Of a DNA stretch of 64,000 bases, positions 56,601 to 64,000 are shown one piece after another. The number at the start of each line of letters is the position of its first letter. Position 1 is the stretch's first letter. The DNA comes from Incurvaria masculella. Lineage: Eukaryota > Arthropoda > Insecta > Lepidoptera > Incurvariidae. The notes below the pieces were generated by a model that was given only the letters and a program-made list of their open reading frames with translations, did no database searches and was not told the DNA's origin. Where the stretch lies: NCBI GenBank assembly GCA_946894095.1, contig OX335650.1, forward strand, positions 9,920,001-9,984,000, in the 5' to 3' direction. Position numbers and translations under genes: made by a program.

Positions 56601-58437
56601 TTTGTGTATCGATTCACCTCTCAAAGATATAGTACGACTCACCGATAGTCACCTATCTGCAAAATAAAAATTTAAAAAAAATTTTGATTATCAAATAATT
56701 ATTGTGGTGGATGTTGGTAAAGGTTCGCGAAGAACTCATCAATTTGCTACAGAACAAGGAAACGGAGCAGAACCATGCACTAGAAGCGATGCAGCGCGAC
56801 CTGGAGTATCGCATGCAGATTGTCGACGATGTGAGTATTCTCCTTTACACCTAAAGAGGTGCACCTAAAGGACGGTTTTGGTGTAGTATTTCAACCTAAT
56901 AGCCGACCTACAGAGGTAGTCTTCGCGTATCCTTTAGTTTAATCGTGTACTCCGTACTTTTTAGGGTTTCGTACCCAAAGGGTGCCAACGTAACCCTATT
57001 ACTAAGCCTCCGTTTGTCACAGGGCTGTATCTCATGAACCGTAATAGATAGGCAGCTGAAATTTTCACAGAGTGTGTATTTATTTTGCCGCTATAATAAC
57101 AAATAGGTAACATTAAAAAATTTTCAGAATTAAAGGGGTCCCCAAACAAAAAACGTTTTTTCGTGTTAAAACTTGTTCGATGGTACGAAACCCTTCGTGT
57201 GCGAGCCCGACTCGCACTTGGCCGATTTTTTCCTGCGGGCACGAGCCTCAGCAGGGCCTCAAAATGAAGGGCCCCCAGCCTGACAGGATCCTCGAAATCC
57301 CCCCCTCCCTTCCGCAATCAGGCTTCGAAACGTCGTCATCCATCGTTGTATTTTTTTTTTTCTAAAGAGCTCAAAACTCTTGTTTACCCAAAACCCCTAC
57401 GTGGCCAACGACAACCCTGCGTGCATAATTACAGTATTTATCATTTTGCCGTTCTTATATATTAGCGAAGTAATATATAAGTCAATGGTACTTACCCACA
57501 GAACCTACATGTTGGAAAGGACCATCAACGTTTGGCACAACCCGAGACACGTGCTACCATTGCTCGCAGGTGAACCAGCAGATAGCGTCAAAGGCGGAGG
57601 AAATTCACAGCCTGTTCTCGACGCTGGACAACAAGCAACAGGAGATCCACCGGCGAGAGAAGATCATCCTGGCGCTGGAGGAGCAGCTGCGGCGTGCGCA
57701 GGCGCAGCGCACGCGCCAGGAGGAGAAGATCGCGACGCTCGAGCACGAACTCGCCGACGTCGCGGATCGACGACGCGCGCAGGACAAGTAATCTGCTCCA
57801 TTATGTTTTTAAGTAACTGAAAATTGATGGCTAAAACCATACCCAACACTGCGCTTTCGCGATAGTATAGGAATTATATTTCATAATTAAAACCATGGCT
57901 GCCTTTACTTTAAATATCTAAGACGGCTGCCGTATGGAAAACACGGACAATTTAATCATCCAAATTCTACATACATTTGAAAACGCCAGTCGATCGGTTT
58001 GGCGTAAACGATAATTTAGGTGATGTCAGACTAGGGGCTCAGAATAACCGCTTTAGGGCCGAGTCTCTGACGACTAGTAGCTGACAGCTGTGCATCTTTG
58101 TATAAGTATAATTTGTTTCAGGGTATTCTGTGTATCTTATATAAGAACTTATCTCTGCCTACAGAACCAATATTATAAATAAATAAGGAAAACAGCTAAT
58201 CCGGCTAATCCATGGGCGCGGATAGAGACGGCGGCGCGGGACACAAGAGGGGGCGTTCAGCTACATACAACAAGATTAGCTGTTTCCCTTATTTATTTAT
58301 AATATTGGTTCTGTAGGCAGACATAATATTAATAACAACGATTGTTGTTTTTGTGTTTGTTACCATAACCATAACCATAACCAGTTATATAAGAACAATA
58401 TGTCAATTTTTGTTTCAGGAAATTCCTATTCTTCTGA
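41637..58437 (+). CDS. Gene C: long coiled-coil protein, paralogue of A and B
   Basis: Exons: 41637-41673 (ATG, MSLPSKPSKEKT), 42466-42689, 43608-43676, 44590-44679, 45178-45283, 45770-45942, 46539-46785, 47165-47391, 48353-48480, 49038-49188, 49591-49773, 50563-50678, 51362-51597, 52090-52226, 52856-52974, 54743-54860, 55800-55931, 56723-56830, 57570-57787 and 58419-58437 (TGA). The sum is divisible by three and gives about 945 aa. Exon 2 is a Pro/Ala-rich, presumably disordered segment. Exons 7-9 hold a conserved non-coil block (DWTADELAQLWRNSV; VPSFMVEFCQQTL). From exon 10 on the chain is heptad-like coil (QLRRAQAQRTRQEEKIATLE). The last exon adds only KFLFF. The region that is one exon in A (216 nt) and B (219 nt) is two exons here (132 + 108 nt), and the extra intron coincides with a tandem array. 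Boundaries of exons 5-8 rest partly on matching phases with A and B. AATAAA lies 98 nt after the stop. Function unknown. Confidence 0.82.
42060..42400 (-). mobile_element. SINE copy before gene C exon 2
   Basis: Reverse copy with body (ATGCCAGGACCATCCCTGTA) and head (TAACCCGTAACCTCTCGCAT), ending about 65 bp before the exon acceptor. A short internal stretch (ATGGATTCT..., AAAGCTCGC...TCGTAAC) is duplicated. Confidence 0.7.
42828..43030 (+). mobile_element. MITE-like element, copy 1
   Basis: TAGCCCCGATTGCACGGAGA to TTTCGCACACTCGACTC, with GTTAATCAATGTTC and inner arms CACGTCACTTT / AAAGTGACGTG. No coding frame. It matches 50076-50245; part of the left arm is doubled here. Confidence 0.65.
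43266..43304. repeat. 18-bp perfect inverted repeat
   Basis: GCAAATAATGCACCAATA, loop CTG, TATTGGTGCATTATTTGC, in gene C intron 2. Confidence 0.85.
43874..44124 (+). mobile_element. GGTACGGAACCCT element in gene C intron 3
   Basis: Copy with an intact left part (CCAAGTGCGAATCGGACTCG) and a damaged right end. Confidence 0.75.
45496..45545. repeat. 23-bp perfect inverted repeat in a repeat-derived stretch
   Basis: GAAAATGGTCACCCATCC... (45496-45518) and its exact reverse complement (45523-45545), with loop CCAA. The surrounding sequence (GTGGCCCAGTGGCGCGACGC) is another dispersed repeat, in gene C intron 5. Confidence 0.9.
47455..47735 (+). mobile_element. SINE copy in gene C intron 8
   Basis: Forward, diverged: tRNA-like head (GTGGTCTAGTGTATTGGG, GGATTCGATACCCGG), then body (TATGGCACCTAATTCCTTTC) and GTTATTAGCCATCCATG. 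It begins about 65 bp after the exon 8 donor. Confidence 0.65.
47890..48030 (+). mobile_element. LINE reverse transcriptase tail piece
   Basis: CCTATAACCTGGGAGTCTTC and GGTGCCTCGCTGAGCGTGG repeat the 11.5-kb fragment; short and interrupted. Confidence 0.65.
49591..49925 (+). repeat. 183-nt exon of gene C plus a decayed downstream copy
   Basis: The working exon is 49591-49773 (SLATERAQAAALREKLAA). After CAG|GTAAGACAG a second copy starts at once (GGGGTGAAGATGTCGCTGG), keeping ERAQAAALR. It then jumps by a deletion between two AAGCT repeats and degenerates (RINKL and later parts lost, stop codons). Only nine bases separate the first exon end from the copy, so this is head-to-tail duplication followed by decay. 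Confidence 0.85.
50076..50245 (+). mobile_element. MITE-like element, copy 2
   Basis: TTAGCCCCGGTTGCACGAAG to TTTTGTGCACTCGGCCC, the same family as 42.8 kb. The ends are imperfect inverted repeats. Lies in gene C intron 11. Confidence 0.65.
51362..51765 (+). repeat. Gene C exon 13 plus a decayed tandem copy behind a 14-bp gap
   Basis: The whole exon is 51362-51597 (EEQRALSEKHEAEAAALHTQ), ending CCTG|GTGAGC. After GTGAGCCGGTTTAG the exon begins again (GATCGCGGATATAACGGAGG). It carries a deletion of about 16 nt after ALSKK and a later 1-nt insertion, so it is frameshifted and ends early near 51765. The copies are otherwise very alike, so the event is recent. Confidence 0.85.
53505..53700 (+). 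mobile_element. SINE tRNA-like half in gene C intron 15
   Basis: Forward fragment (CAGCTGGTGGTGAAAGGGCC; TTCAAATCCTCTC as B-box remnant; GAGTTGGATAAGTGCATTTC). Confidence 0.65.
55800..56395 (+). repeat. Tandem array of gene C exon 17, four copies, only the first with an acceptor
   Basis: Copy 1 is 55800-55931 (EELTSDLRQKELALEQQS), with acceptor GCTCAG and donor AAG|GTGCGT. Copies 2 and 3 end at donors at 56089 and 56246 (period 157 bp) and begin inside ATTAATAATGAATTTCCGC without an acceptor. Copy 4 (from about 56282) is worn and carries stops. The junction is a loose match between the exon start (ATTATGAACCTCCGTATGA) and the intron (ATAATGAATTTCCGCATGA). Using a later donor would shift the frame. 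Confidence 0.88.
56961..57232 (-). mobile_element. GGTACGGAACCCT element, inverted, in gene C intron 18
   Basis: Reverse-strand copy: begins TTTAGGGTTTCGTACCCAAA and ends GCCCGACTCGCACTTGGCC. The GGAC run is missing. Confidence 0.78.
58155..58320. repeat. 46-bp inverted repeat in the last intron of gene C
   Basis: Arms 58155-58200 (CTGCCTACAGAACCAATATT...) and 58275-58320 (...AATATTGGTTCTGTAGGCAG), nearly perfect, with a 74-bp GC-richer spacer. Looks like a small foldback DNA element; it ends about 100 bp before the final exon. Confidence 0.88.
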
Positions 58438-58534
58438 AAAGTGCCCATGGATGGGTGCCGTTTTCGTAGTTTGCATTGATAGTTTTTACGAAGATTAAAT
58501 TAAATTATGTGCCTTTGTAAAATGTAAGCATTGA

Positions 58535-58540
58535 AATAAA
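58535..58540 (+). terminator. Poly(A) signal of gene C
   Basis: AATAAA, 98 nt after the TGA of gene C. Confidence 0.65.
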
Positions 58541-59829
58541 ATTATTTAGCAGGACAATTTTTATTCCTTGGAATCAGTAGAGTTTTTTATGGGTAAATAG
58601 AGAAAATGTGTTAAGATATTTTGTGTTTGCTTCCCTTCTTATTTTCTCACATTTTACGCCTGACAATGAACGGACCAGGAGAGACATTTACGGACTTTTC
58701 GCAAATTTCCCGTATTGTCCGCTATCAAATGGTATTCTACAAAAAGACCAATCCGGGTGCGACGCTGCTACCGAAAAGTAGTGTAAGTGTCGGCAAACGC
58801 ACGCTAGAGATGTCTTCTGTCACTCGTCAATACCAATTTGCGAATTTCACGTTAACTTGTGCCTGCATTTGCGTAAGCTACCGTTTTACGCAAAAAGTCC
58901 GTGAATGCCTGTCCAGGTACCCTTGGCGTAAGATGGTGAAGCGTTAAAAACAGGGTTTGAAAAGTAAAACTGATTAGTCATTGGTGACTCATCAGTAAGT
59001 CTGATGATCACAGACGAATTTAAATTTAATGATTAAGCCCCATTAGACCCACTGGTGGCTGTGCCATTACTAGGGGTCTAATCATGAAAGCGAAAGCGAG
59101 AAGTTCTCGTTTTCGCTTCTGTCAAACTCTACGTAGAAAAAAAGTAAGCATATTTGTAAAGTGGCACGCTCATCTTTTAAGCGGTATGTGACTCGGCACA
59201 GTGTATTGATATTCAAGTGGCGTTCATCTTGAAATTCAATTCGTGTTCTCTCCATTAGTACAAGAGCAGGCAGGATTATCACATTATGTATCAGGCTAAT
59301 ATCGTGACAATGGGTGTGGTATTAGCCATTCATGTCCATTAAATGTTCATTACGTACATTAAAACAACGTGCAAAAAATATACTTCCCGTATGTTTCAAT
59401 AGCATACCATTAACTCTACAATTATATTTATAAAACGATGGAATGCAAAGATCCGATTGGAAAATCTTTTTCTGATTAAAGTTGATTTTGGGAAGGCTGT
59501 AATTTGCTGCTTTCTTAAATTGGGATAATTAGTTGCAATCAAAGAAGTAACGAAAAGTAATACCAACATGTGTTAAAAGTGATATTTCGGCCAAACAAAT
59601 TGTGTCAAGCGATGAAAGAAACTACATAAAGATTCACAGAAACTGTCACAAGATGTTCTGGCGTTCGCTTCCATGAGTAGATAAGCTGATTTACTTTGTT
59701 GATGAGATTCATAGTCGTTACTCGTACTTGGCTGAGCCATCAATAAATGCCATACATAAAATGTATGGACCAAATGTCAAATTTGACAGTCGGAAGTCAT
59801 ACTTTGGCTCAGCACCGTACACCGACTCA

Positions 59830-60260
59830 AAAAATAACAGAAATCGTAACTACAAAAATGGAAATTATTTTTTACTTTTTAATGCTTTTTCTTTGAAGTC
59901 GGTTTTTTTTTTATTTGTTTATTTTTAGTGAATCTGAAGTACACTTACTAATTTGTACACGTCCTTTCCAATAAAATAAGAATCACCGAAATCGGTTGGC
60001 GTCATATTGAGTTATTCGTCCATTTGTCGCGCACATCTTAATACAAATTTAAGACTTTTATGATTTTCTCATGGATATCATTGTCAGAACTTAACCAAAT
60101 TAAAATGGGACCACTTAGGAAGCACTAGCTATCATTTAAAAAAATAATCATCATAATCTATTCACCCAGGCAAAAGTTATGAGGTAACAAGCATAAAAAT
60201 AAAGCAAAAAAAAAACATACAGGCGAATTGATAACCTCCTCCTTTTTTTGAAGTCGGTTA
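59830..60260 (+). mobile_element. Dispersed ~480-bp element ending TTTGAAGTCGGTT, copy 2
   Basis: Same sequence and orientation as 3889-4366, with small differences and a slightly shorter 5' side. The two copies lie on either side of the three-gene cluster. Confidence 0.8.
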
Positions 60261-60398
60261 AAAACTACACATAAACTCGCTTAATGACAGCCATTTAACA
60301 TCGTACACAGCGCACGTGCGATCTTTGTAAAATCTGTGTAAATATAAACAATTCGAAACGGTCATGTATGCGTACACCGTTGCAATCTGTGCAATAAT

Positions 60399-60436
60399 AC
60401 AGGGTGTCCCAAAAGTCATGGTCCAAACGAACTGGG
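60399..60436 (+). mobile_element. Left terminal end of the mariner-type element
   Basis: TACAGGGTGTCCCAAAAGTC begins here, the usual kind of end (TA then CAGGGTGTCCC) for this transposon type, about 500 bp from the transposase stop. The reverse complement was not found between 61961 and 62134, so the right end is missing or eroded. Confidence 0.65.
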
Positions 60437-60931
60437 GTGATAGAGGAGCTTATTTGCTATCATAATCACCAGGGATGTAGTTACCGCATTCTTAGTAGTT
60501 TAGAAGTTAGAGCACTTTTTACTGATTTATTAATATAAGCTCCAATTCAAAGAAAAAAAATATTTAAAAAATACAACATTGTGTATATCTATTTTTTGTT
60601 TTCTGTGCTGTCCTAAATAGTGATGTGTCTTTTTATTAAAAAAAATTCCACTAAGATAGCTTTCATATTGTTCTTGTAGCAAATACATTTTAAACAACCA
60701 ATATTAAATCCATAAAAAATATCTGAATTTCGAATGAAGATTATAAAAAAAAAATGTTCTACCGAAAAGTGAACCGATGCTGAAAAAACTTCTGCTATTT
60801 ATGCCGATTCTAACAAGGTATAATTTGTTAATAATTCTCTGACACATGGACAGTAATTGAAGTAAATTACCTTCAAAAGAAAAAAAATTAAAAAATGCGG
60901 GTTCAGTGTGATCAGTTTATTTCATTATTTT

Positions 60932-61960
60932 TTACAGTAAATGCTCAAAATGCCGGCCACCAGCCCTGATACACAAACGGCATCGCCTTAAAAAGTTTCT
61001 TTTTAATAGTCTCATGCCTCGATGATTGTTCCGAACTATCTCTGCGGCAGCTTGTAGCTTGTCCCGAAGCTGATGTATGTTTGCGTTTTCCTTACTGTAG
61101 GCAATTTCTTTGTAGTATCCCCAAACATAGAAGTCGAGTGGGTTAAGGTCTGGTGAGCGCGCTGGCCAGTGGATTGTCCCCCCTCTCCCTATCCACTGAT
61201 TTGGGTATGCATTGTTAAGGTGGTCTTGAACGATGCGTGTGTAATGCGCTGGTGCCCCGTCGTGCTGCAACCACATTCTCTCCTGTTGCTCAGGCAGGAT
61301 ATCTTGCAGAAGTTCACCCAGGTCTCGCTGCAGGAACTGCAGGTACCGTCGACCATTGAGCCTCGGCGGTAGCTCAAACGGCCCAATGAGCCTTCCACCT
61401 AGTATGCCTGCCCAGAGGTTTACTCCGAAGTGGTGTTGGAAGCGGTCGTTTCTTATTATTCTTGGATTTACTACTGCCCAAGAGTGAAGATTGTGAATAT
61501 TGAAGATCCCAAGCCGTTTAAATGTTGATTCATCGCTCCACAAAATGTTGTCGAAGAACTGTGCATCCTCTCGCGACTTCCGAAGCATTTCTCTGCAAAA
61601 CGCCACCCTATGAGCGTAGTCAGCGGGCAGGAGGGCTTGCACACGTTGCACGTGGTAGGGATGTAGACGGTTCCTTCTCAACATCCGTTGTACTGTAGAC
61701 TTTGGAACGCCACTACGTCGTGAGATGGTTCGTATGCTTATAGTCGGGTCCTCCCGAACCATGGCAAGCACTGCTTCTTCCCCGTCGACCACAGGTCGTC
61801 CTTCTCGGCGTGGAGCACCAGGTATTTCGCCTTGCATGTAAGCGTTATGCACACGTATGAATACTCGGTGATCGGGGTAACGTTGGCGATTCGGAAATCG
61901 ATTTTGGTATTCTCTTGCAGCACGTCGAGCGTTGCCATCACAGAACCCATAAACGTGGAG
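60932..61960 (-). CDS. Tc1/mariner-superfamily transposase, start codon lost
   Basis: An open frame of about 342 codons without a Met start: the frame opens just after a stop at 61961-61963 and reads YGFCDGNARRAAREY, the N-terminal helix-turn-helix region. A second helix-turn-helix follows (TISIRTISRRSGVPKSTVQR). Catalytic motifs are in order: WSDESTF (first Asp), LQHDGAPAHY (second Asp) and WPARSPDLNPLDFYVWG (third Asp). By my count 41 residues separate the last two Asp (D,D41D spacing). This is a cut-and-paste DNA transposase of the DDE type. The reading frame is otherwise intact, so the insertion is fairly young, but missing N-terminal codons and no matching right terminal repeat suggest the copy is not autonomous. 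Confidence 0.88.
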   Translation of the reverse strand, partial: LHVYGFCDGNARRAAREYQNRFPNRQRYPDHRVFIRVHNAYMQGEIPGAPRREGRPVVDGEEAVLAMVREDPTISIRTISRRSGVPKSTVQRMLRRNRLHPYHVQRVQALLPADYAHRVAFCREMLRKSREDAQFFDNILWSDESTFKRLGIFNIHNLHSWAVVNPRIIRNDRFQHHFGVNLWAGILGGRLIGPFELPPRLNGRRYLQFLQRDLGELLQDILPEQQERMWLQHDGAPAHYTRIVQDHLNNAYPNQWIGRGGTIHWPARSPDLNPLDFYVWGYYKEIAYSKENANIHQLRDKLQAAAEIVRNNHRGMRLLKRNFLRRCRLCIRAGGRHFEHLL

Positions 61961-61963
61961 TCA

Positions 61964-62134
61964 ATAAATAGTCAGGATCAGTATTATATTCTGTGGGCTG
62001 GATTCATTCTGTGGTTGTGTTCATAGTATTATATTCTGTGGTTGTGTTGTGCCCTGATTAGTCTGTGGTGTTGTGTGTGTATTGCCCCTTTGATTTTCCC
62101 GGTTTATTTGTTTGCTGATGATTTGCTGCTGAAA
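61964..62134 (+). promoter_or_regulatory. Presumed EXOSC8 upstream region with a 45-bp direct repeat
   Basis: This 171-bp strip between the transposase frame and the EXOSC8 ATG should hold the promoter and 5' leader. AGTATTATATTCTGTGG occurs at 61980 and again at 62025, a 45-bp direct duplication. No TATA box is obvious. The transposase frame is antisense to, and almost touches, this promoter. Confidence 0.4.
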
Positions 62135-62548
62135 ATGGCAGAAATTTACAAGTAAGTATCTTTACTCTTGTGCCAAATTATGGTTGCTTCACTGGAATGA
62201 ACATTCTTCGGTGATTCTTATGTTATTGGAATCGGTAGTAGCTGAACTAACAAAGTAGGGTTAAGTTAAATAAACATTAGAATATTTTTAAATATTTTGT
62301 ACGAAAACAAGCAAAGTAGTGAATATTAAGTTATGCCGAATTAAGCGCACCAAAATAATATTTTTGTTTTCAGAGTAATACATCCTGCCAAATACTACAG
62401 TCACTACGTGTCGTTGAATGTCCGCCCAGATGACAGGCCGTTCGATGGCTTTCGTCCGGTGATCGTCAATTTGGGTTCTATCAAAACTGCTGATGCTTCA
62501 TCGCTCGTTAAGTTTGGAAACACAGCGGTTGTCTGTGGAATCAAGCTG
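62135..62548 (+). CDS. EXOSC8: Exosome complex component RRP43 (EXOSC8), 5' part
   Basis: Two exons are visible: 62135-62151 (ATG, MAEIY plus two bases of Lys) and 62374-62548, joined at TTTTCAG and ending at CTG|GTAAGT. The 64 residues include NVRPDDRPFDGFRPVIVNLG, then SIKTADASSLVKFGNTAVVC. That is the RNase PH-fold N-terminus typical of EXOSC8 (human form: RPDGR..[32 protein letters not shown], recalled, not searched). EXOSC8 is a catalytically inactive ring subunit of the RNA exosome, which degrades and processes RNA 3' to 5' in nucleus and cytoplasm. The gene continues past the window; no third exon was found in 62549-64000. It lies in the same direction as gene C, with a transposon between them, and looks unrelated to the coiled-coil cluster. 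Confidence 0.93.
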
Positions 62549-64000
62549 GTAAGTGCCTAATAACCAATTCATGCAGCACAATCTACAAGGGCCTGTAAAA
62601 CAGGAGGGCTAGGATGACACATAATTGTACCTAAAGTAAAATTTATCAGACCATCTTATCTTAGTGGAAAGTTACTGGACTTGACAACAGCGCCATTTAT
62701 GCTTTGTGACACCAACCACAATGTCATTAAATACCTACTTTCGACCCTAGGTGGCGGTACCATCACTGCATTTACAGTAATGCATGGTAATGCCAAATAT
62801 TTACTGTCGGGTAAGGTAAGTTATTTTTCTATTTAGAAGAACAAAATATAAAAAATCTTATACATTTCAGCCATAACGAAGTACACATCCCCCTTGCTGT
62901 TAAAAATCTTGTAAATACAGGAAATTCACAAAATTATACTAGTCGTTCGGGAAACGAGTGTTCTTGCTGGTTTTTGGAGCGGGGATGGAGCGCGCGAAAC
63001 GTGCGTACCCTTCCACTGACATGATGGCACTGGCTTTATTTTACTTTACTTTACGCTAGGGTATATAGGCGCCTTAAAAAAATTGCTCATTTATGTGAAA
63101 ACAATGAAAATGATCAATTTAACAGTCACAGATTTGTAGATGTAGGTGTTAAGAAGTTATTTATACATTTTAATAACAACGCATTTTAAATAAATAAAAA
63201 TTACTTTACAGCTTATAGTGGAAATGCGTGCTTAAGCTTGCGGCGGGATACATGTACTACATCGTTACATCGTTCAAAAACAAGCGTTATTAAAAAAGAA
63301 AATCTTTAGAAGTCTGCTTTTTTTATTCAGGAGATTTGGGCTGTAGGGCACCATCTCTGGTTAGTGCTTAAAATTAAAATTTATTTTATTTTTAAGCACT
63401 AACTAGAGATGTTATAAAAATTCAAATATTTTTCGCCTGAAGAAGAAAGAAGATAAATCTATAATAACCTTAACCATAATACCAACCATGTCAATTGGTA
63501 AAATTGGTTTGAACTGTGAATATAAAAAGGTTAGAAATGGCTGTGTGTACTCAAGTTAGCTACTAGAATGTTTGCAAAACATGCTTGTAATAATTATAAG
63601 TTTTTTTTTTTTTAAGATGGTTCATTTATGAGTAGGTAGGTAACGGTAACTTTAGGAAGTCTCAAGCAATTGATTTTTTACAGGCAGCGACAAACGTAAC
63701 TTTCTAGCCCCTTAGCTTATGTCTGGTTGATATTGTCGGACTTTTTGGCACCTAAATATGACTTACTGCAAACCGATGTAAGGTTTGACAGAATGTTTGT
63801 ACAAAAAATGCCATAAGTAGGACAAATCTGGTATGAGGGACAAATAGCTAAAGAATCAAAGAAAAAATAACTTGAAGTAATGGATACATAATTTTTTAAG
63901 TGTACTTGGGCAATTAATGTCTCAAATAAAAAATAAATAGATGGGTAGAATTACTAGGTCCTTTTCCTTTAGTTTTTGTTTATAGCAGCATCTACTGTAT
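62549..64000 (+). other. EXOSC8 intron, no further exon seen
   Basis: AT-rich, no exon matching the next part of EXOSC8. It contains a foldback near 63350-63408 (TTAGTGCTTAAAAT / ATTTTTAAGCACTAA). Nothing else is recognised. Confidence 0.6.

Larger units (their letters stand above)
58438..60398. other. Intergenic stretch after gene C
   Basis: Holds the gene C poly(A) signal, an unsupported open frame at 58621-58947, a small hairpin near 59090-59125 (AAGCGAGAAGTTCTCGTTTTCGCTT), SINE tail remains near 59290-59335 and the 480-bp element at 59830-60260. I see no gene. Confidence 0.6.

Noticed and set aside
58621..58947. 108-residue frame after gene C
   Set aside because: No recognisable family, no splice or codon support, lies beyond the poly(A) signal.

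Overview
The window looks like nuclear DNA of a moth or butterfly. Evidence: GC-rich coding exons in AT-rich introns with GT..AG boundaries, and many dispersed repeats of a kind I associate with Lepidoptera (a tRNA-headed SINE, elements ending TTTGAAGTCGGTT, elements bounded by GGGTTCCGTACC and GGTACGGAACCCT, worn LINE and Ty3/gypsy pieces). The order level is inferred from memory of such repeats, not from a search.

The centre (6.5-58.4 kb) holds three genes for long, mostly alpha-helical coiled-coil proteins. I call them A (+, 6494-27030), B (-, 40921-27585) and C (+, 41637-58437). They are paralogues: aligned exon by exon they share intron phases, several exact exon lengths (183/183/183 nt, 116/116/116 nt, 119 in A and C, 118 in B and C, 37-nt first coding exons in B and C) and motifs. 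A and B end tail to tail near 27.0-27.6 kb. B and C start head to head, 715 bp apart, and share TTTAGAACCAAG just before each ATG. The spliced models are open and whole: about 936 codons for A (if an unseen 37-nt first exon is assumed), 1068 for B and 945 for C. I do not recognise the family.

The striking feature is repeated local duplication of single exons inside these genes. Extra exon copies, mostly lacking one of their two splice sites, sit next to the working exon at nine places, and some of the same exon positions were hit independently in two or three paralogues.

Region by region: 1-6.5 kb is repeat-rich upstream DNA with a GC-rich, promoter-like patch at 0.5-0.8 kb and LINE remains at 5.7-6.2 kb. 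6.5-27.0 kb is gene A, with SINEs, a gypsy integrase remnant (15.7-16.6 kb) and exon arrays at 17.0-17.8 and 21.6-22.2 kb. 27.5-40.9 kb is gene B, with arrays at 28.8-29.5 and 33.1-33.7 kb. 41.6-58.5 kb is gene C, with duplicated exons at 49.6-49.9, 51.4-51.8 and 55.8-56.4 kb. 58.5-60.3 kb is intergenic repeat. 60.4-62.0 kb is a Tc1/mariner-type element missing one end. 62.1 kb to the end begins EXOSC8 (exosome subunit RRP43), which runs off the window.
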